A stretch of 21,932 bases of DNA from an uncultured Rikenellaceae bacterium (GCA_947054185.1 CAMRVW010000015.1:1-21932), one strand, 5' to 3'; counted from the first letter of the stretch, positions 6,756-14,934 are shown. Translations and numbers: made by a program. Notes: generated by a model from the sequence alone, not told the origin.

Positions 6756-7211
6756 ATGATAATAGATTCTTTGAAAAACAGCGGGCTTGCCGAGTTGTTG
6801 CATCCCGATTTCAAGTTGGTGTTCGACTATGTAAAGTCGCACGATTTGTCTCTTCATGAGCCAGGGCGCATAGAGCTTAAAGGGGCCGATGTATATATCA
6901 ACATTGCGCATGTCGATGGCAAAGAGAGTGCTGAGGCAGTGTTGGAGACGCATGAGCAGTATATCGACATACAGTTTCCGCTGTCGGGGGTGGAGAGTTT
7001 CGGTTGGAAAGGCACCGGCGACCTGACTCGTCAGAGCCGTCCGTATGACGCAAAAGACGATATCGCCTTTTTTGAAGATGCTCCGCACACTTTTTTTACC
7101 TTGCATCCCGGTGAGTTTGCCGTATTCTTTCCCGCAGACGGACATGCCCCGTGCATAGGGCAGGGCAGGATTAAGAAAGCCATTGCAAAAGTGAAAGTTA
7201 TAAACAGATGA
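6756..7211 (+). CDS. YhcH/YjgK/YiaL family, probable sialic acid anomerase
   Basis: The 151-aa product is a complete DUF386 (YhcH/YjgK/YiaL) protein, a cupin-like beta-sandwich. E. coli YhcH (NanQ) speeds the opening or anomer change of N-acetylneuraminate before the lyase step. Conserved metal-site residues are recognisable in ETHEQYIDIQ (about 64-73) and in the HPGEFAVFFPADGHAP stretch (about 114-129). No signal peptide is seen, so it acts in the cytoplasm. Its stop overlaps the start of the sialate esterase gene as ATGA, which supports a sialic acid role rather than one for another sugar. No lyase, epimerase or transporter gene of the nan pathway is in the window. Confidence 0.85.
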   Translation: MIIDSLKNSGLAELLHPDFKLVFDYVKSHDLSLHEPGRIELKGADVYINIAHVDGKESAEAVLETHEQYIDIQFPLSGVESFGWKGTGDLTRQSRPYDAKDDIAFFEDAPHTFFTLHPGEFAVFFPADGHAPCIGQGRIKKAIAKVKVINR

Positions 7212-9286
7212 CAGATAGATTGTTGAGAGTGTGGCTCTCGTTTTGTATGATCTTGTCGGCGGCGTGGGTGTCGGCTGGCGAGCCCGTCAAGGTGGCATGT
7301 GTCGGTAACAGCGTCACTTATGGCATGGGGGTCGAGAACAGAGAGCATAATTGTTATCCTGCCAGGTTGGCGCAGCTTTTGGGCGAGGGTTACGATGTAC
7401 GTAATTTCGGTAAGTCGGGGGCGACGCTTCTGTCGAGGGGGCACCGTCCCTATGTGGAGCAGCAGGAGTTTGCCGACGCTGTCGCCTTTGCGGGCGATGT
7501 GGTGGTCATACATCTGGGGCTCAACGACACCGACTCGCGCAACTGGCCTAATTACAGAGACGATTTTGTGCGTGATTATCTGCGGCTTATAGATACTTTC
7601 AAGAGCGTCAACCCCGGTTGCCGTGTTATTATATGCCGCATGACTCCCATAACGAGCAACCATTGGCGTTTCAAGTCGGGTTCGCGTGACTGGTATGAAC
7701 AGATACAGAGTAAGATAGAGCATGTGTCACGTGTGGCCGGCGTGGAGTTGATAGACCTGCAGGAGTTATTGTATGACAGGCCGCAGCTCTTGCCCGATGC
7801 CTTGCATCCCACGGCCGAGGGGGCCTATATATTGGCTCGCAGGGTATATTCGGCCATCACGGGCGATTACGGCGGTTTGAGCATGGCCTCCATATATGGC
7901 GACAACATGGTGTTGCAGCGCGATAAGGTGTTGACGATAAACGGTGTGGCCAACGCCGGCGAGACGGTCGAGGTGAAGATTGCCGGACATAAGAGAAAGG
8001 CGGTTACCTCATATAACGGCCGTTGGCAGATAGAGTTGGGTCCGTTGAAGGCGGGCGGTCCCTATAAGATGAACGTCAAGGCGGCGAGCGGGAGCCTGCT
8101 GTTTGACGATGTGATGGTGGGTGAGGTGTGGCTCTGTTCGGGGCAGTCCAACATGGCTTTCAAGGTGAGGCAGGCGGCAGGTGCCGAAGAGGCCATGGCC
8201 GATGCCGGGGCTCATGCGGTGCGTCTTTACAACATGCAGCCGCGTGTGTACACCGATGCCGTCAGCTGGGACTCGACCGAACTGGCACTTCTGAACAAAG
8301 GCGACTATTACCTTCCGACCCGTTGGCAGAGGGCCGATGCGCAGAGCGTTGGCGACTTTTCTGCGGTGGCCTATTATTTCGGCAAAATGCTGGCCGACAG
8401 CCTCGGTGTGCCCGTGGGATTGATATGCAACGCCGTGGGAGGTGCTCCGGCAGAGGCTTTCATCTCTCGCAGGACGATGGAGTTCAACCCCGTGTTGATA
8501 GACGAGATAGGCAACTGGAAAAACAGCGACATGTTGCAGGGGTGGGTCAGAGAGCGGGCTGCACTTAACATCAGGAATACGCCTTTCGAGCGTCAGCGTC
8601 ACCCCTATGAGCCGTGTTATCTTCACATGGCAGGCATACGTCCGCTGGCCGGCTTTCCTGTCAAGGGCTTTATATGGTATCAGGGCGAGTCTAACGCCCA
8701 TAATGCCGAGTTGCACGAGGTTGTCTTTCCTGCATTGATAGAGAGCTGGCGCAAGACGTGGGGTGAGACCCTGCCGTTTTATTATGTGCAGCTGTCGAGC
8801 ATGGAGCGGCCAAGTTGGCCCCATTTCAGAGACAGCCAGCGCCGCATGTCGGCCGAGTTGGAGAGGGTGGGCATGGCCGTGTCGAGCGATTTGGGCGACA
8901 GGTACGATGTTCATCCGGTGCATAAAAGGCAGATAGGCGAGCGTCTGGCGGCTCAGGCGTTGCACCGCGATTATGGCATGGCGCATGTGGTGCCGTGCGG
9001 CCCTATGTTCAGGCAGGCGGAGTATCGTGACGGGGCGGCCTATGTCTGTTTTGATTACGCCGATGGCATGACGACATCTGACGGCGAGGCTTTGCGTTCG
9101 TTTGAGGTGGCGGGCGACGATGGTTTGTTCGTTGCTGCAGAGGCTGTGGTGGATGGCGACAGGGTGAAGGTGTCGTCGTCTAAGGTGAAGAGTCCCAGAT
9201 ATGTGCGTTACGGGTGGCAGCCATTCTCGACGGGCAATCTTGTGAACGGAGCGGGGCTTCCGGCGTCGACTTTCGTGAGCGAGTAA
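7208..9286 (+). CDS. nanS: two-domain sialate O-acetylesterase
   Basis: This secreted or periplasmic esterase should remove O-acetyl groups from sialic acids so that sialidases and the lyase can act. The 692-aa protein has a signal peptide (1-23, VSA before GEP). An SGNH-type domain carries GNS at 33-35 (Ser35), HLGLND at 102-107 and DALH at 197-200. A SASA-type domain carries CSGQSNM (Ser314) at 310-316, YQGESN at 491-496 and the DxH pair D567/H569 in a GDRYDVHP stretch. All catalytic residues of both domains appear present, although block I is GNS rather than the common GDS. The arrangement matches the two-esterase NanS proteins of Bacteroidota such as Tannerella. It overlaps the YhcH gene by 4 bases. 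Activity on other acetylated glycans cannot be excluded. Confidence 0.85.
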   Translation: MTDRLLRVWLSFCMILSAAWVSAGEPVKVACVGNSVTYGMGVENREHNCYPARLAQLLGEGYDVRNFGKSGATLLSRGHRPYVEQQEFADAVAFAGDVVVIHLGLNDTDSRNWPNYRDDFVRDYLRLIDTFKSVNPGCRVIICRMTPITSNHWRFKSGSRDWYEQIQSKIEHVSRVAGVELIDLQELLYDRPQLLPDALHPTAEGAYILARRVYSAITGDYGGLSMASIYGDNMVLQRDKVLTINGVANAGETVEVKIAGHKRKAVTSYNGRWQIELGPLKAGGPYKMNVKAASGSLLFDDVMVGEVWLCSGQSNMAFKVRQAAGAEEAMADAGAHAVRLYNMQPRVYTDAVSWDSTELALLNKGDYYLPTRWQRADAQSVGDFSAVAYYFGKMLADSLGVPVGLICNAVGGAPAEAFISRRTMEFNPVLIDEIGNWKNSDMLQGWVRERAALNIRNTPFERQRHPYEPCYLHMAGIRPLAGFPVKGFIWYQGESNAHNAELHEVVFPALIESWRKTWGETLPFYYVQLSSMERPSWPHFRDSQRRMSAELERVGMAVSSDLGDRYDVHPVHKRQIGERLAAQALHRDYGMAHVVPCGPMFRQAEYRDGAAYVCFDYADGMTTSDGEALRSFEVAGDDGLFVAAEAVVDGDRVKVSSSKVKSPRYVRYGWQPFSTGNLVNGAGLPASTFVSE

Positions 9287-9852
9287 TCGTTTTCGGCGGC
9301 CGTCGGGGCTTTGAGAGAGTGGCGGGGCTTCCCGTGAGGGAGTTTCCGTGGAGAGAGAGGGGACAGCACATGTGTAAAGTCGAGCCGTAATCTGGCCGCG
9401 CATGCCCAAGAGATAGGCGCATGGGTCATAGGTGCCATGGTTACGCCTTTTCCGGGATAGGCCGCGTGGAAGAGTTGGTGCTCTATGGAAAGGTTGTTTT
9501 CATGTGCCGAGGGGGTTGTATCAATGCCGGAGGTTGCTCGAATCGTTAGGTGAGAGATAGATGAAAGAGAGGTGGTAAGTCCGCCTCTCTTTTTTGTTTA
9601 TGTTTGAAGTGACGGGGCGGCATTATGCAGATTGGTTGTCGGATGGTGATTCGCTTCGGTCGGATTGTGTTGTTTTGTGTGATGCGGGCGATGCGGATGT
9701 GTGTCGCACGGCGTGTGACGGGTCTTTTATGTATCCGAAGGTGCGGTTATAAGATAAAATGTTTTGTTTTGCACGATGCGGTCGAAGCAGCTTGATGCGC
9801 TAATATGCAGGCGTTATGTTGCGTCTGTGGCGTGTGGTTCTCGGGCGGGGAG
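9287..9852. other. gene-free region after nanS
   Basis: About 565 bp without a recognisable gene. It has a plus-strand terminator at 9564-9595, so the nanS message may carry a 3' tail of roughly 280 bases of unknown purpose. The remainder is G/T-rich on the + strand. I see no transfer RNA, promoter with both boxes, or repeat here, and no terminator for the minus-strand transporter pair. Confidence 0.5.
9564..9595 (+). terminator. intrinsic terminator
   Basis: A 10-bp stem AGAGAGGTGG/CCGCCTCTCT (9566-9575 with 9581-9590, one G-T wobble, loop TAAGT) is followed by a run of T. It probably ends the yhcH-nanS transcript, although it lies 280 bp past the stop codon. Confidence 0.75.
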
Positions 9853-10377
9853 TTAGAATATTATGTATCCTGCAACTCCCGACAATGCTATGACAATGAG
9901 TGGGTTGACCTTGAACCATACTGCCGTTAGGGCGGCGGCGAACACTATTATGCTTCGATAGTCGACGAAGTTTTCGCGGTTCATGAGCACCAGGGCGGCG
10001 GCGGCTATCAGTCCTATGATGACGGGACGCATCGACCGCATGACCTGTTTTATGTATGGGTTGCCGTTAAGGCGGGTGTAAAAGAACGAGCCTAAGAGCA
10101 TGAGCACCAACGACGGTGTGCACACGCCCAGGGTTGCCAGTGCAGAGCCTAATATGCTGCCGCCGGATGCGGTGTAACCTATGTAAGTGGCGCAGTTTAT
10201 GGATATGGGGCCCGGGGTCATTTGCGAGATGGCCACAATGTCGGCAAACTCCGACGAGGTGATCCAGTTGTGCGATGTGACAACCTCGCTTTGTATAAGC
10301 GACAGCATGGCATATCCGCCGCCGAACCCGAATATTCCTATTTTGAAGAACGATAGAAACAGCTCTAAATAGATCAT
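9853..10377 (-). CDS. CHR-family (chromate-type) transporter, second half-size subunit
   Basis: The 174-aa membrane protein is one of a pair of short CHR proteins; in long-chain ChrA the two halves are fused. FGFGGGYAM (about 15-23) and the SQMTPGPISIN stretch (about 50-60) are the family signatures, with several hydrophobic segments after them. Short CHR pairs are thought to sit in the inner membrane as heterodimers with opposite orientation. Chromate efflux is proven for some members only, so substrate is unknown here. The gene starts 3 bp after the end of its partner, in the same operon. Confidence 0.85.
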   Translation of the reverse strand: MIYLELFLSFFKIGIFGFGGGYAMLSLIQSEVVTSHNWITSSEFADIVAISQMTPGPISINCATYIGYTASGGSILGSALATLGVCTPSLVLMLLGSFFYTRLNGNPYIKQVMRSMRPVIIGLIAAAALVLMNRENFVDYRSIIVFAAALTAVWFKVNPLIVIALSGVAGYIIF

Positions 10378-10380
10378 TGC

Positions 10381-10932
10381 CTAATCCTCCGGGTTTGTCG
10401 TTTTGGTTTGTTTGAGCTTATGTCGGCAATATAGTATGCCCCACACCACGGCCGCCACTATGAATATCACAGGCGAGAGGCCGAACCAGATGCCCACCGC
10501 CACAGCTATGACTATAGGGATCTCTTTGCCTGTGATGTTTTTAGAGAAGCTGAACACCGGATAGAGTATGAGGGCCACCACCGCAGGACGCATGCCCATG
10601 AAGACACTCTTGGTGGCAGGGTATTGGTAAAGGGAGCGGAAAAAGATGGCTATGGTGAGCAATATTATGAACGAGGGAAGCACAGAGCCCAGAAAGCCGG
10701 CAATGCCGCCCATGATGCTCCTGTGGTGGTAACCGATGAGTATGGCTGTGTTTACGGCCATGGGACCGGGCGACGCCTGCGCCAGTGACAGATAGTTGAG
10801 AAACTCCTCGTCGTCGACCCATCCGTGGCGTCCAATCTCGCGTTGCATGAGCAATATCATGGCATAACCGCCTCCGAATGTAAAACATCCTATCTTGAAA
10901 AAGCTGATAAAGATTTTTAACGTCTCTTTCAT
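10381..10932 (-). CDS. CHR-family (chromate-type) transporter, first half-size subunit
   Basis: The 183-aa protein is the sister of the downstream gene. FTFGGGYAM (about 17-25) and AQASPGPMAVN (about 51-61) are the CHR signatures, followed by hydrophobic helices and a short charged C-terminus. The two are similar along their length, which points to an old duplication. It begins 21 bp after the pseudouridine synthase stop codon with no promoter or terminator between, so all three genes probably form one transcript. The substrate is not evident; no other metal-resistance gene is nearby. Confidence 0.85.
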   Translation of the reverse strand: MKETLKIFISFFKIGCFTFGGGYAMILLMQREIGRHGWVDDEEFLNYLSLAQASPGPMAVNTAILIGYHHRSIMGGIAGFLGSVLPSFIILLTIAIFFRSLYQYPATKSVFMGMRPAVVALILYPVFSFSKNITGKEIPIVIAVAVGIWFGLSPVIFIVAAVVWGILYCRHKLKQTKTTNPED

Positions 10933-10953
10933 TGTTTTGTTTTTCTGTGTCCG

Positions 10954-11643
10954 TTATATGGAGAGTTCGTCAAACGCCTCCCAGATGCTTTGTTGCGGCA
11001 GCGGGGCTTTTATGGATATGCGTTCCTTGGTGACTGGGTGGTCGAATGTTACCGAGCGGGCATGAAGCGATATGCCGCCGTCGGGGTTAGAGCGGGGAGC
11101 GCCATATTTGAGATCACCTTTTATTGGGCTGACGGCTTTTGACAGTTGTGCCCTTATCTGGTGGTGGCGTCCTGTTATAAGCTCTATCTCCAAAAGACAG
11201 TAATGTTTGCTGCGTCCCATCACCTTATAGCGCAGGCGCGCCTCTTTGGAGTCGCCGCGGGGTGCGGTGTGGGCATACGAGCGGTTTTTGTTGGAATTGC
11301 GCTCTATGTAATGCACAAGCTCGCCCTCTTCCTCGGCGGGGGAGGTGCTCACGATGGCCAGGTATCGTTTGTCTATGCGGCGGTCGCGCACCATCTCGTT
11401 CATGCGGGCGAGCGCTTTCGAGGTCTTGGCAAACAGCACAACGCCGCTGACGGGACGGTCTATGCGGTGTATGACCCCCAGAAAGACCGCTCCGGGCTTG
11501 GCGTCGCGCTCTTTGATGAACATCTTGACATCCTCTTCAAGCGACAGGTCGCCCGAGGGGTCTGTCTGCACCGGCATGCCGGCGTGTTTGTTGACGGCTA
11601 TCAGGTGGTTGTCTTCATACAGTATGTCGCGCTTGTCAAGCAT
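10954..11643 (-). CDS. RluA-family RNA pseudouridine synthase
   Basis: The 229-aa enzyme isomerises uridine to pseudouridine in structured RNA. The catalytic motif HRIDRPVSG lies at 59-67 with Asp62 as the nucleophile, and GRHHQIRAQLS near 157-167 is the second family signature. There is no S4 domain, so it is the short form, like TruC or short RluA types. The exact target (rRNA or tRNA) cannot be told from sequence. The start at 11643 (MLDKRDILYEDNH) fits the family; 117 open codons upstream are non-coding leader and repeats. A good promoter lies about 25 bp upstream, and two CHR transporter genes follow. Confidence 0.88.
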   Translation of the reverse strand: MLDKRDILYEDNHLIAVNKHAGMPVQTDPSGDLSLEEDVKMFIKERDAKPGAVFLGVIHRIDRPVSGVVLFAKTSKALARMNEMVRDRRIDKRYLAIVSTSPAEEEGELVHYIERNSNKNRSYAHTAPRGDSKEARLRYKVMGRSKHYCLLEIELITGRHHQIRAQLSKAVSPIKGDLKYGAPRSNPDGGISLHARSVTFDHPVTKERISIKAPLPQQSIWEAFDELSI

Positions 11644-11665
11644 CGTCTTATCTTTGATTACCGCA

Positions 11666-11697
11666 CAAAGATAAAAAAGTTTTCCCTCCGCGGCAAA
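11666..11697 (-). promoter_or_regulatory. promoter of the pseudouridine synthase / CHR operon
   Basis: On the minus strand TTTG (11694-11697), a 20-bp spacer and TATCTTTG (11666-11673) match the Bacteroidota consensus fully. Transcription would begin close to 11659, leaving a leader of only about 16 nt. Confidence 0.65.
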
Positions 11698-11773
11698 TGC
11701 ACGGCTGTTTTGGGGTTTGCGGGGACTGTTGCTTTGGATTGCGGGCATTGCCGTTTTTGAATTGCTGGAACTG

Positions 11774-11827
11774 CCTCCGGCGGCCCTTCCGGGGGAGGGG
11801 TCACGGAGGGGTCTCAGACCCCCTTTT
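11774..11827. repeat. GC-rich palindromes
   Basis: Two GC palindromes lie side by side: CCTCC/GGAGG (11774-11778 with 11794-11798) and GGGGTCT/AGACCCC (11808-11814 with 11816-11822). The second is followed by TTTT on the + strand. GC-rich intergenic palindromes of this kind recur in Bacteroidota genomes, but I cannot count copies from one window. Both flanking genes run on the minus strand, so the T-run points the wrong way for either. Confidence 0.5.
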
Positions 11828-11860
11828 GATATTTTTGAGGAACAACTAAGCGCAGAAGTA

Positions 11861-11924
11861 CGAAAATCAATTGTAAATGTGTAAGACTTTTGTCGAAACA
11901 CATTTACAACTGATTTTCGTTTTT
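11861..11924. repeat. 22-bp inverted repeat with a T-tract
   Basis: The arms 11861-11882 and 11898-11919 are complementary at 21 of 22 positions (mismatch at 11870/11910), with a 15-base loop. The + strand continues with TTTTT. The AT-rich arms contrast with the GC-rich surroundings. It resembles a terminator in the + direction or a small non-autonomous mobile repeat, and no + strand gene ends here. The remaining parts of the 11644-12078 gap show nothing else I can name. Confidence 0.7.
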
Positions 11925-12078
11925 GGCCCCGGGGTTGGGTGCCTGAAAGATATTCAACAGGGGCATGACTCTCGCGGAAAGGGCGCAAAAACAATGCGGC
12001 AAGCCAAAGCTGTCAGTACGGCAAGTCACAGTGAAACAGCACCGCAGGCGGGGGCAGTCACGGCAATCCGCAAGGGGG

Positions 12079-13227
12079 TCAGAGGGTGTCTGAGTATATC
12101 GACCTTGGCAATGGGCGCATGTTGTAACATGAGGCCATCGACCCGCCGTAAGCGCCGGCCGACAGTATGGCCAGGTAATCGCCGCGGCGGGTGGTCGGCA
12201 GTTTTATGTCGGTGGCGAATATGTCGCTCGACTCGCACACGCCGCCGGCAACGGAGTATGTCTGCTCGGGGTCATGGCTCGACAGGTTTTCTATGCGGTG
12301 GCGGGCGCCGTAAAGGGCCGGACGTATAAGCTCTGTCATGGAGGCGTCGACAAGCACATAGTTCTTGCCTGAGGCGGTCTTTTTGTTGTATAACACCTTG
12401 GTTATGAGTGTGCCGCACTGGCATACTATAGAGCGTCCCAGCTCGAAATGGAGCTTCTGACCGGGGCGCAGCGGCAGGTTGTCGGCAAATATCTTGAAAT
12501 AGGCGTCGAAGTCGGGCACAGGCTCGGTGCGCGGGCTTTCATAGTTGACGCCGAGTCCGCCGCCGACGTTGATATAGCTGATGTCGATGCCGCGGCTCTC
12601 GAACCATTCCATTATGGAGACGACACGTTTGCAGAGATATTCGTACACTTTGAGATTGACTATCTGCGAGCCTATGTGGAAGTGAAGACCCACTATAGAG
12701 AGGTGCGTCAGTGAGCCTATGCGCTCTATGACCTCCTCTATCTCGGTGTATGCGATGCCGAATTTACTGTCGGCATGGCCTGTCGATATGTTGCGGTGCG
12801 TCTGCGGGTCGACGTCCGGATTTATGCGCAAGGCCACCGTGGCACGGCGCTGCATGCGGGCTGCGATGCCGTTTATCACCTCCAGCTCCTCGAGCGATTC
12901 GCAGTTAAAAGCCAGTATGCCTTTGTCTATGGCATACTCTATCTCGTCGTCGCGTTTGCCCACCCCTGCGAACACTATCTGCGAGGGGTCGAACCCTGCC
13001 TCGATGGAGGCCCGCACCTCGCCGCCGCTGACGCAGTCCGTACCCAGGCCGAACGACCTTACCTCTTGCAATATGCGGGCCTCGAAGTTGGCTTTGAGCG
13101 CATAATGCACATGAAATCCGTGGGCAGAGGCACAGTCGCTGACAGCCTTGAGGGTGCGGCGCAACAGCTCTATGTCATAGAGGTAAAAAGGGGTGGGTAT
13201 ATGGTTGATTTTTTCTATGTCTGTCAT
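12079..13227 (-). CDS. lysA: diaminopimelate decarboxylase LysA
   Basis: LysA decarboxylates meso-diaminopimelate to L-lysine using pyridoxal phosphate. The 382-aa protein has the alanine-racemase-type barrel with the PLP lysine in HYALKAN (Lys45), HIGSQ at 184-188, GGGLG at 222-226 and the second-domain catalytic Cys331 in GVCESSD. The common EPGR phosphate-binding motif appears as ELGR (262-265), a variant I believe is usual in this phylum. The start codon overlaps the lysC stop as ATGA, so lysC and lysA are translationally coupled. No terminator with a U-tract is seen after it. Confidence 0.95.
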   Translation of the reverse strand: MTDIEKINHIPTPFYLYDIELLRRTLKAVSDCASAHGFHVHYALKANFEARILQEVRSFGLGTDCVSGGEVRASIEAGFDPSQIVFAGVGKRDDEIEYAIDKGILAFNCESLEELEVINGIAARMQRRATVALRINPDVDPQTHRNISTGHADSKFGIAYTEIEEVIERIGSLTHLSIVGLHFHIGSQIVNLKVYEYLCKRVVSIMEWFESRGIDISYINVGGGLGVNYESPRTEPVPDFDAYFKIFADNLPLRPGQKLHFELGRSIVCQCGTLITKVLYNKKTASGKNYVLVDASMTELIRPALYGARHRIENLSSHDPEQTYSVAGGVCESSDIFATDIKLPTTRRGDYLAILSAGAYGGSMASCYNMRPLPRSIYSDTL

Positions 13228-14552
13228 TTGGTTGTTGTTTTGAAGAGGTGATCGTTAAGTTTGCGCAGGGCCTCTATCTTGTTGTCAGACGATATGAGTA
13301 TGGCCACAGAGCGGCAGCTGGCGCCGTAAGATACCATCTTTACGGGTATGCTGCGTATGGAGTCGAGTATGCCGGCCACAAGCCCCGGACGTTCGTGTTC
13401 GAGTCTGCCCACGACGCATATTATGGAGTTGCCACGCTCGTAAGAGGCGGCGCCCAGAAGCGACAGCTCCTGCACGATCTGCTCCACGTGCGAGTCGTCG
13501 TCTATGGTGAGCGATACGGCCACCTCCGATGTGGTTATCATGTCGATGGGGGTGCGGTATTTCTCGAATATCTCGAAGACGCGTCTGAGGAAGCCGTATG
13601 CCAGGAGCATGCGCGCCGAGCATATACGTACCACGGTGATGTTGTCTTTGGCCGCCACGGCATGATATTCGCGCTCGCTGTCGCCGGTGGAGGTGATGGT
13701 GGTGCCTTCGGCGGTGGGGTCGAGGGTGTTTTTTAACTTAACGGCTATGTTGTGCTCGCGGCACGGTTGTATGGTCGAGGGGTGGAGTATCTTGGCTCCG
13801 AAATAGGCCAGCTCGGCCGCCTCATTGAAGCTCATGCGGCGAATGGGATATGTGTCTTCGACATAACGCGGGTCGTTGTTGTGCATTCCGTCTATGTCGG
13901 TCCATATCTGCACCTCCGACGCCTCGGTGGCCGCACCTATCAGGGCTGCCGAGTAATCGCTGCCGCCGCGCCCCAGGTTGCTCAGGTTGCCGTTATGGTC
14001 GCGGCAGATGAAGCCTTGGGTTATAAAGAAGGTGTCGGGGTCGGCCTCGGCGGTGATGCGGCGCATGTTGTCGGCAAGAAAGGCGGTGTCGACGGTGCCG
14101 TCGGTATTGGTGCGCATGTGCTCGGTTATGTCTATGAAAACGGCTTTGACACCGCTTTTTTGAAGAAACATGGCGAAGATGGCCGATGTGAGAAGCTCGC
14201 CTTGCGCTATTATGGCATCGCGGCTCGGGCTGTCGAACGAGTCGGCCAGAGAGCTTATAAGGGCAAAGGTGGCGTTTACTTTTGCGTGGGCCTCGTCCTT
14301 GTCGTTGTTGTCGAAGAGCCTGTCGACGCACTCGTCGTACTTGTTGCGAAGCATTGCCAGTGTCTCTTGGGGCATGGTGCCGCCACCTGAGAGGGCGTCG
14401 CATATCTCAACCAGCGCATTGGTGGTGCCCGACATTGCCGACAACACCGTGATGTCTGATCTCTGACTGCCTATTATAGAGGCCACCTGCCTCATGTTAT
14501 CGGCAGAACCGACCGAGGTGCCACCGAACTTCAAGACTTTGTTAACGGTCAT
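13224..14552 (-). CDS. lysC: monofunctional aspartate kinase with ACT domains
   Basis: Aspartokinase phosphorylates L-aspartate, the first step toward lysine, threonine, methionine and DAP for peptidoglycan. The 442-aa protein has KFGGTS at 8-13, the GRGGSDYSA loop at 194-202 and DIDGMHNNDPR at 219-229. Two ACT domains fill about 300-440, for feedback control by an end product. Pairing with lysA suggests lysine as the effector, but this is inference. There is no homoserine dehydrogenase domain, so it is the lysC rather than the thrA type. Upstream is a long AT-rich leader with a hairpin and a small ORF, which may control it. Confidence 0.95.
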   Translation of the reverse strand: MTVNKVLKFGGTSVGSADNMRQVASIIGSQRSDITVLSAMSGTTNALVEICDALSGGGTMPQETLAMLRNKYDECVDRLFDNNDKDEAHAKVNATFALISSLADSFDSPSRDAIIAQGELLTSAIFAMFLQKSGVKAVFIDITEHMRTNTDGTVDTAFLADNMRRITAEADPDTFFITQGFICRDHNGNLSNLGRGGSDYSAALIGAATEASEVQIWTDIDGMHNNDPRYVEDTYPIRRMSFNEAAELAYFGAKILHPSTIQPCREHNIAVKLKNTLDPTAEGTTITSTGDSEREYHAVAAKDNITVVRICSARMLLAYGFLRRVFEIFEKYRTPIDMITTSEVAVSLTIDDDSHVEQIVQELSLLGAASYERGNSIICVVGRLEHERPGLVAGILDSIRSIPVKMVSYGASCRSVAILISSDNKIEALRKLNDHLFKTTTK

Positions 14553-14673
14553 TGTTTAAATTTATTTTTATTTGTTGTTTTTTATTTTCTTTAGTTTGTT
14601 TTTTATGGTGTTTGTGTGTTTTATTTTTATATCCGGTGTTTTATTTCTTTAGCCTCGGTTAACCATGAAATAT

Positions 14674-14787
14674 TCATATTTTTGTTTGTTTTTCACTTTT
14701 TTGTGTTTTGCCGAGGAAAAAATTTTTCAAATTGTCTTTTTTGTCAGACATGCCGAAGAGGCGCATAAAAACAGAGGTTCTTGGCAT
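14674..14787 (-). CDS. 37-aa Lys-rich small ORF upstream of lysC
   Basis: An ATG at 14787 opens a 37-codon frame ending at 14674, 121 bp before the lysC start and on the same strand. It begins MPRTSVFMRLFGM and its second half is Lys-rich, with 7 of the last 24 residues Lys. It could be a leader peptide sensing lysine supply or a small protein. The start lies in the arm of a strong hairpin, so initiation could be controlled by folding. Against this, AT-rich DNA gives AAA codons by chance, and I see no terminator between it and lysC. Confidence 0.3.
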   Translation of the reverse strand: MPRTSVFMRLFGMSDKKDNLKNFFLGKTQKSEKQTKI

Positions 14788-14804
14788 ATTGTCTGTTAAA
14801 AAAG
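14736..14804. promoter_or_regulatory. long imperfect hairpin in the lysC leader
   Basis: The two sides pair as CTTTTTT/AAAAAAG, CAGAC/GTCTG, ATGCC/GGCAT and AAGA/TCTT, about 21 bp in all with small bulges and a 19-base loop. It is not a classical terminator on either strand because the T and A runs are within the stem. If lysC is transcribed from near 14919 the structure lies in its leader. A lysine riboswitch was considered and not supported. Confidence 0.45.
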
Positions 14805-14926
14805 TTGTAAAATTTATTTTCTTAGGTTAATTATAATGATTATTTTGTTGTATTTATAAAAAATTTTTTCTTTTTTTGTGCCATGGAATCTTGAATAAAC
14901 CTTTTGTGAGGTTGTGTTTCACTTTG

Positions 14927-14934
14927 CAAAAGTA
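14927..14934 (-). promoter_or_regulatory. possible -7 element for lysC-lysA
   Basis: The minus strand reads TACTTTTG, a full match to TAnnTTTG, within an imperfect palindrome that also holds a near-match on the + strand (TCACTTTG, 14919-14926). No good TTTG box stands at the right distance on either strand. If used, it gives lysC a leader of roughly 365 nt. Confidence 0.3.

Noticed and set aside
8009..9409. 466-codon open frame on the minus strand opposite nanS
   Set aside because: It mirrors the codon pattern of nanS, has no recognisable domain and is rich in His and Arg as antisense shadows are. The plus-strand esterase motifs are decisive.
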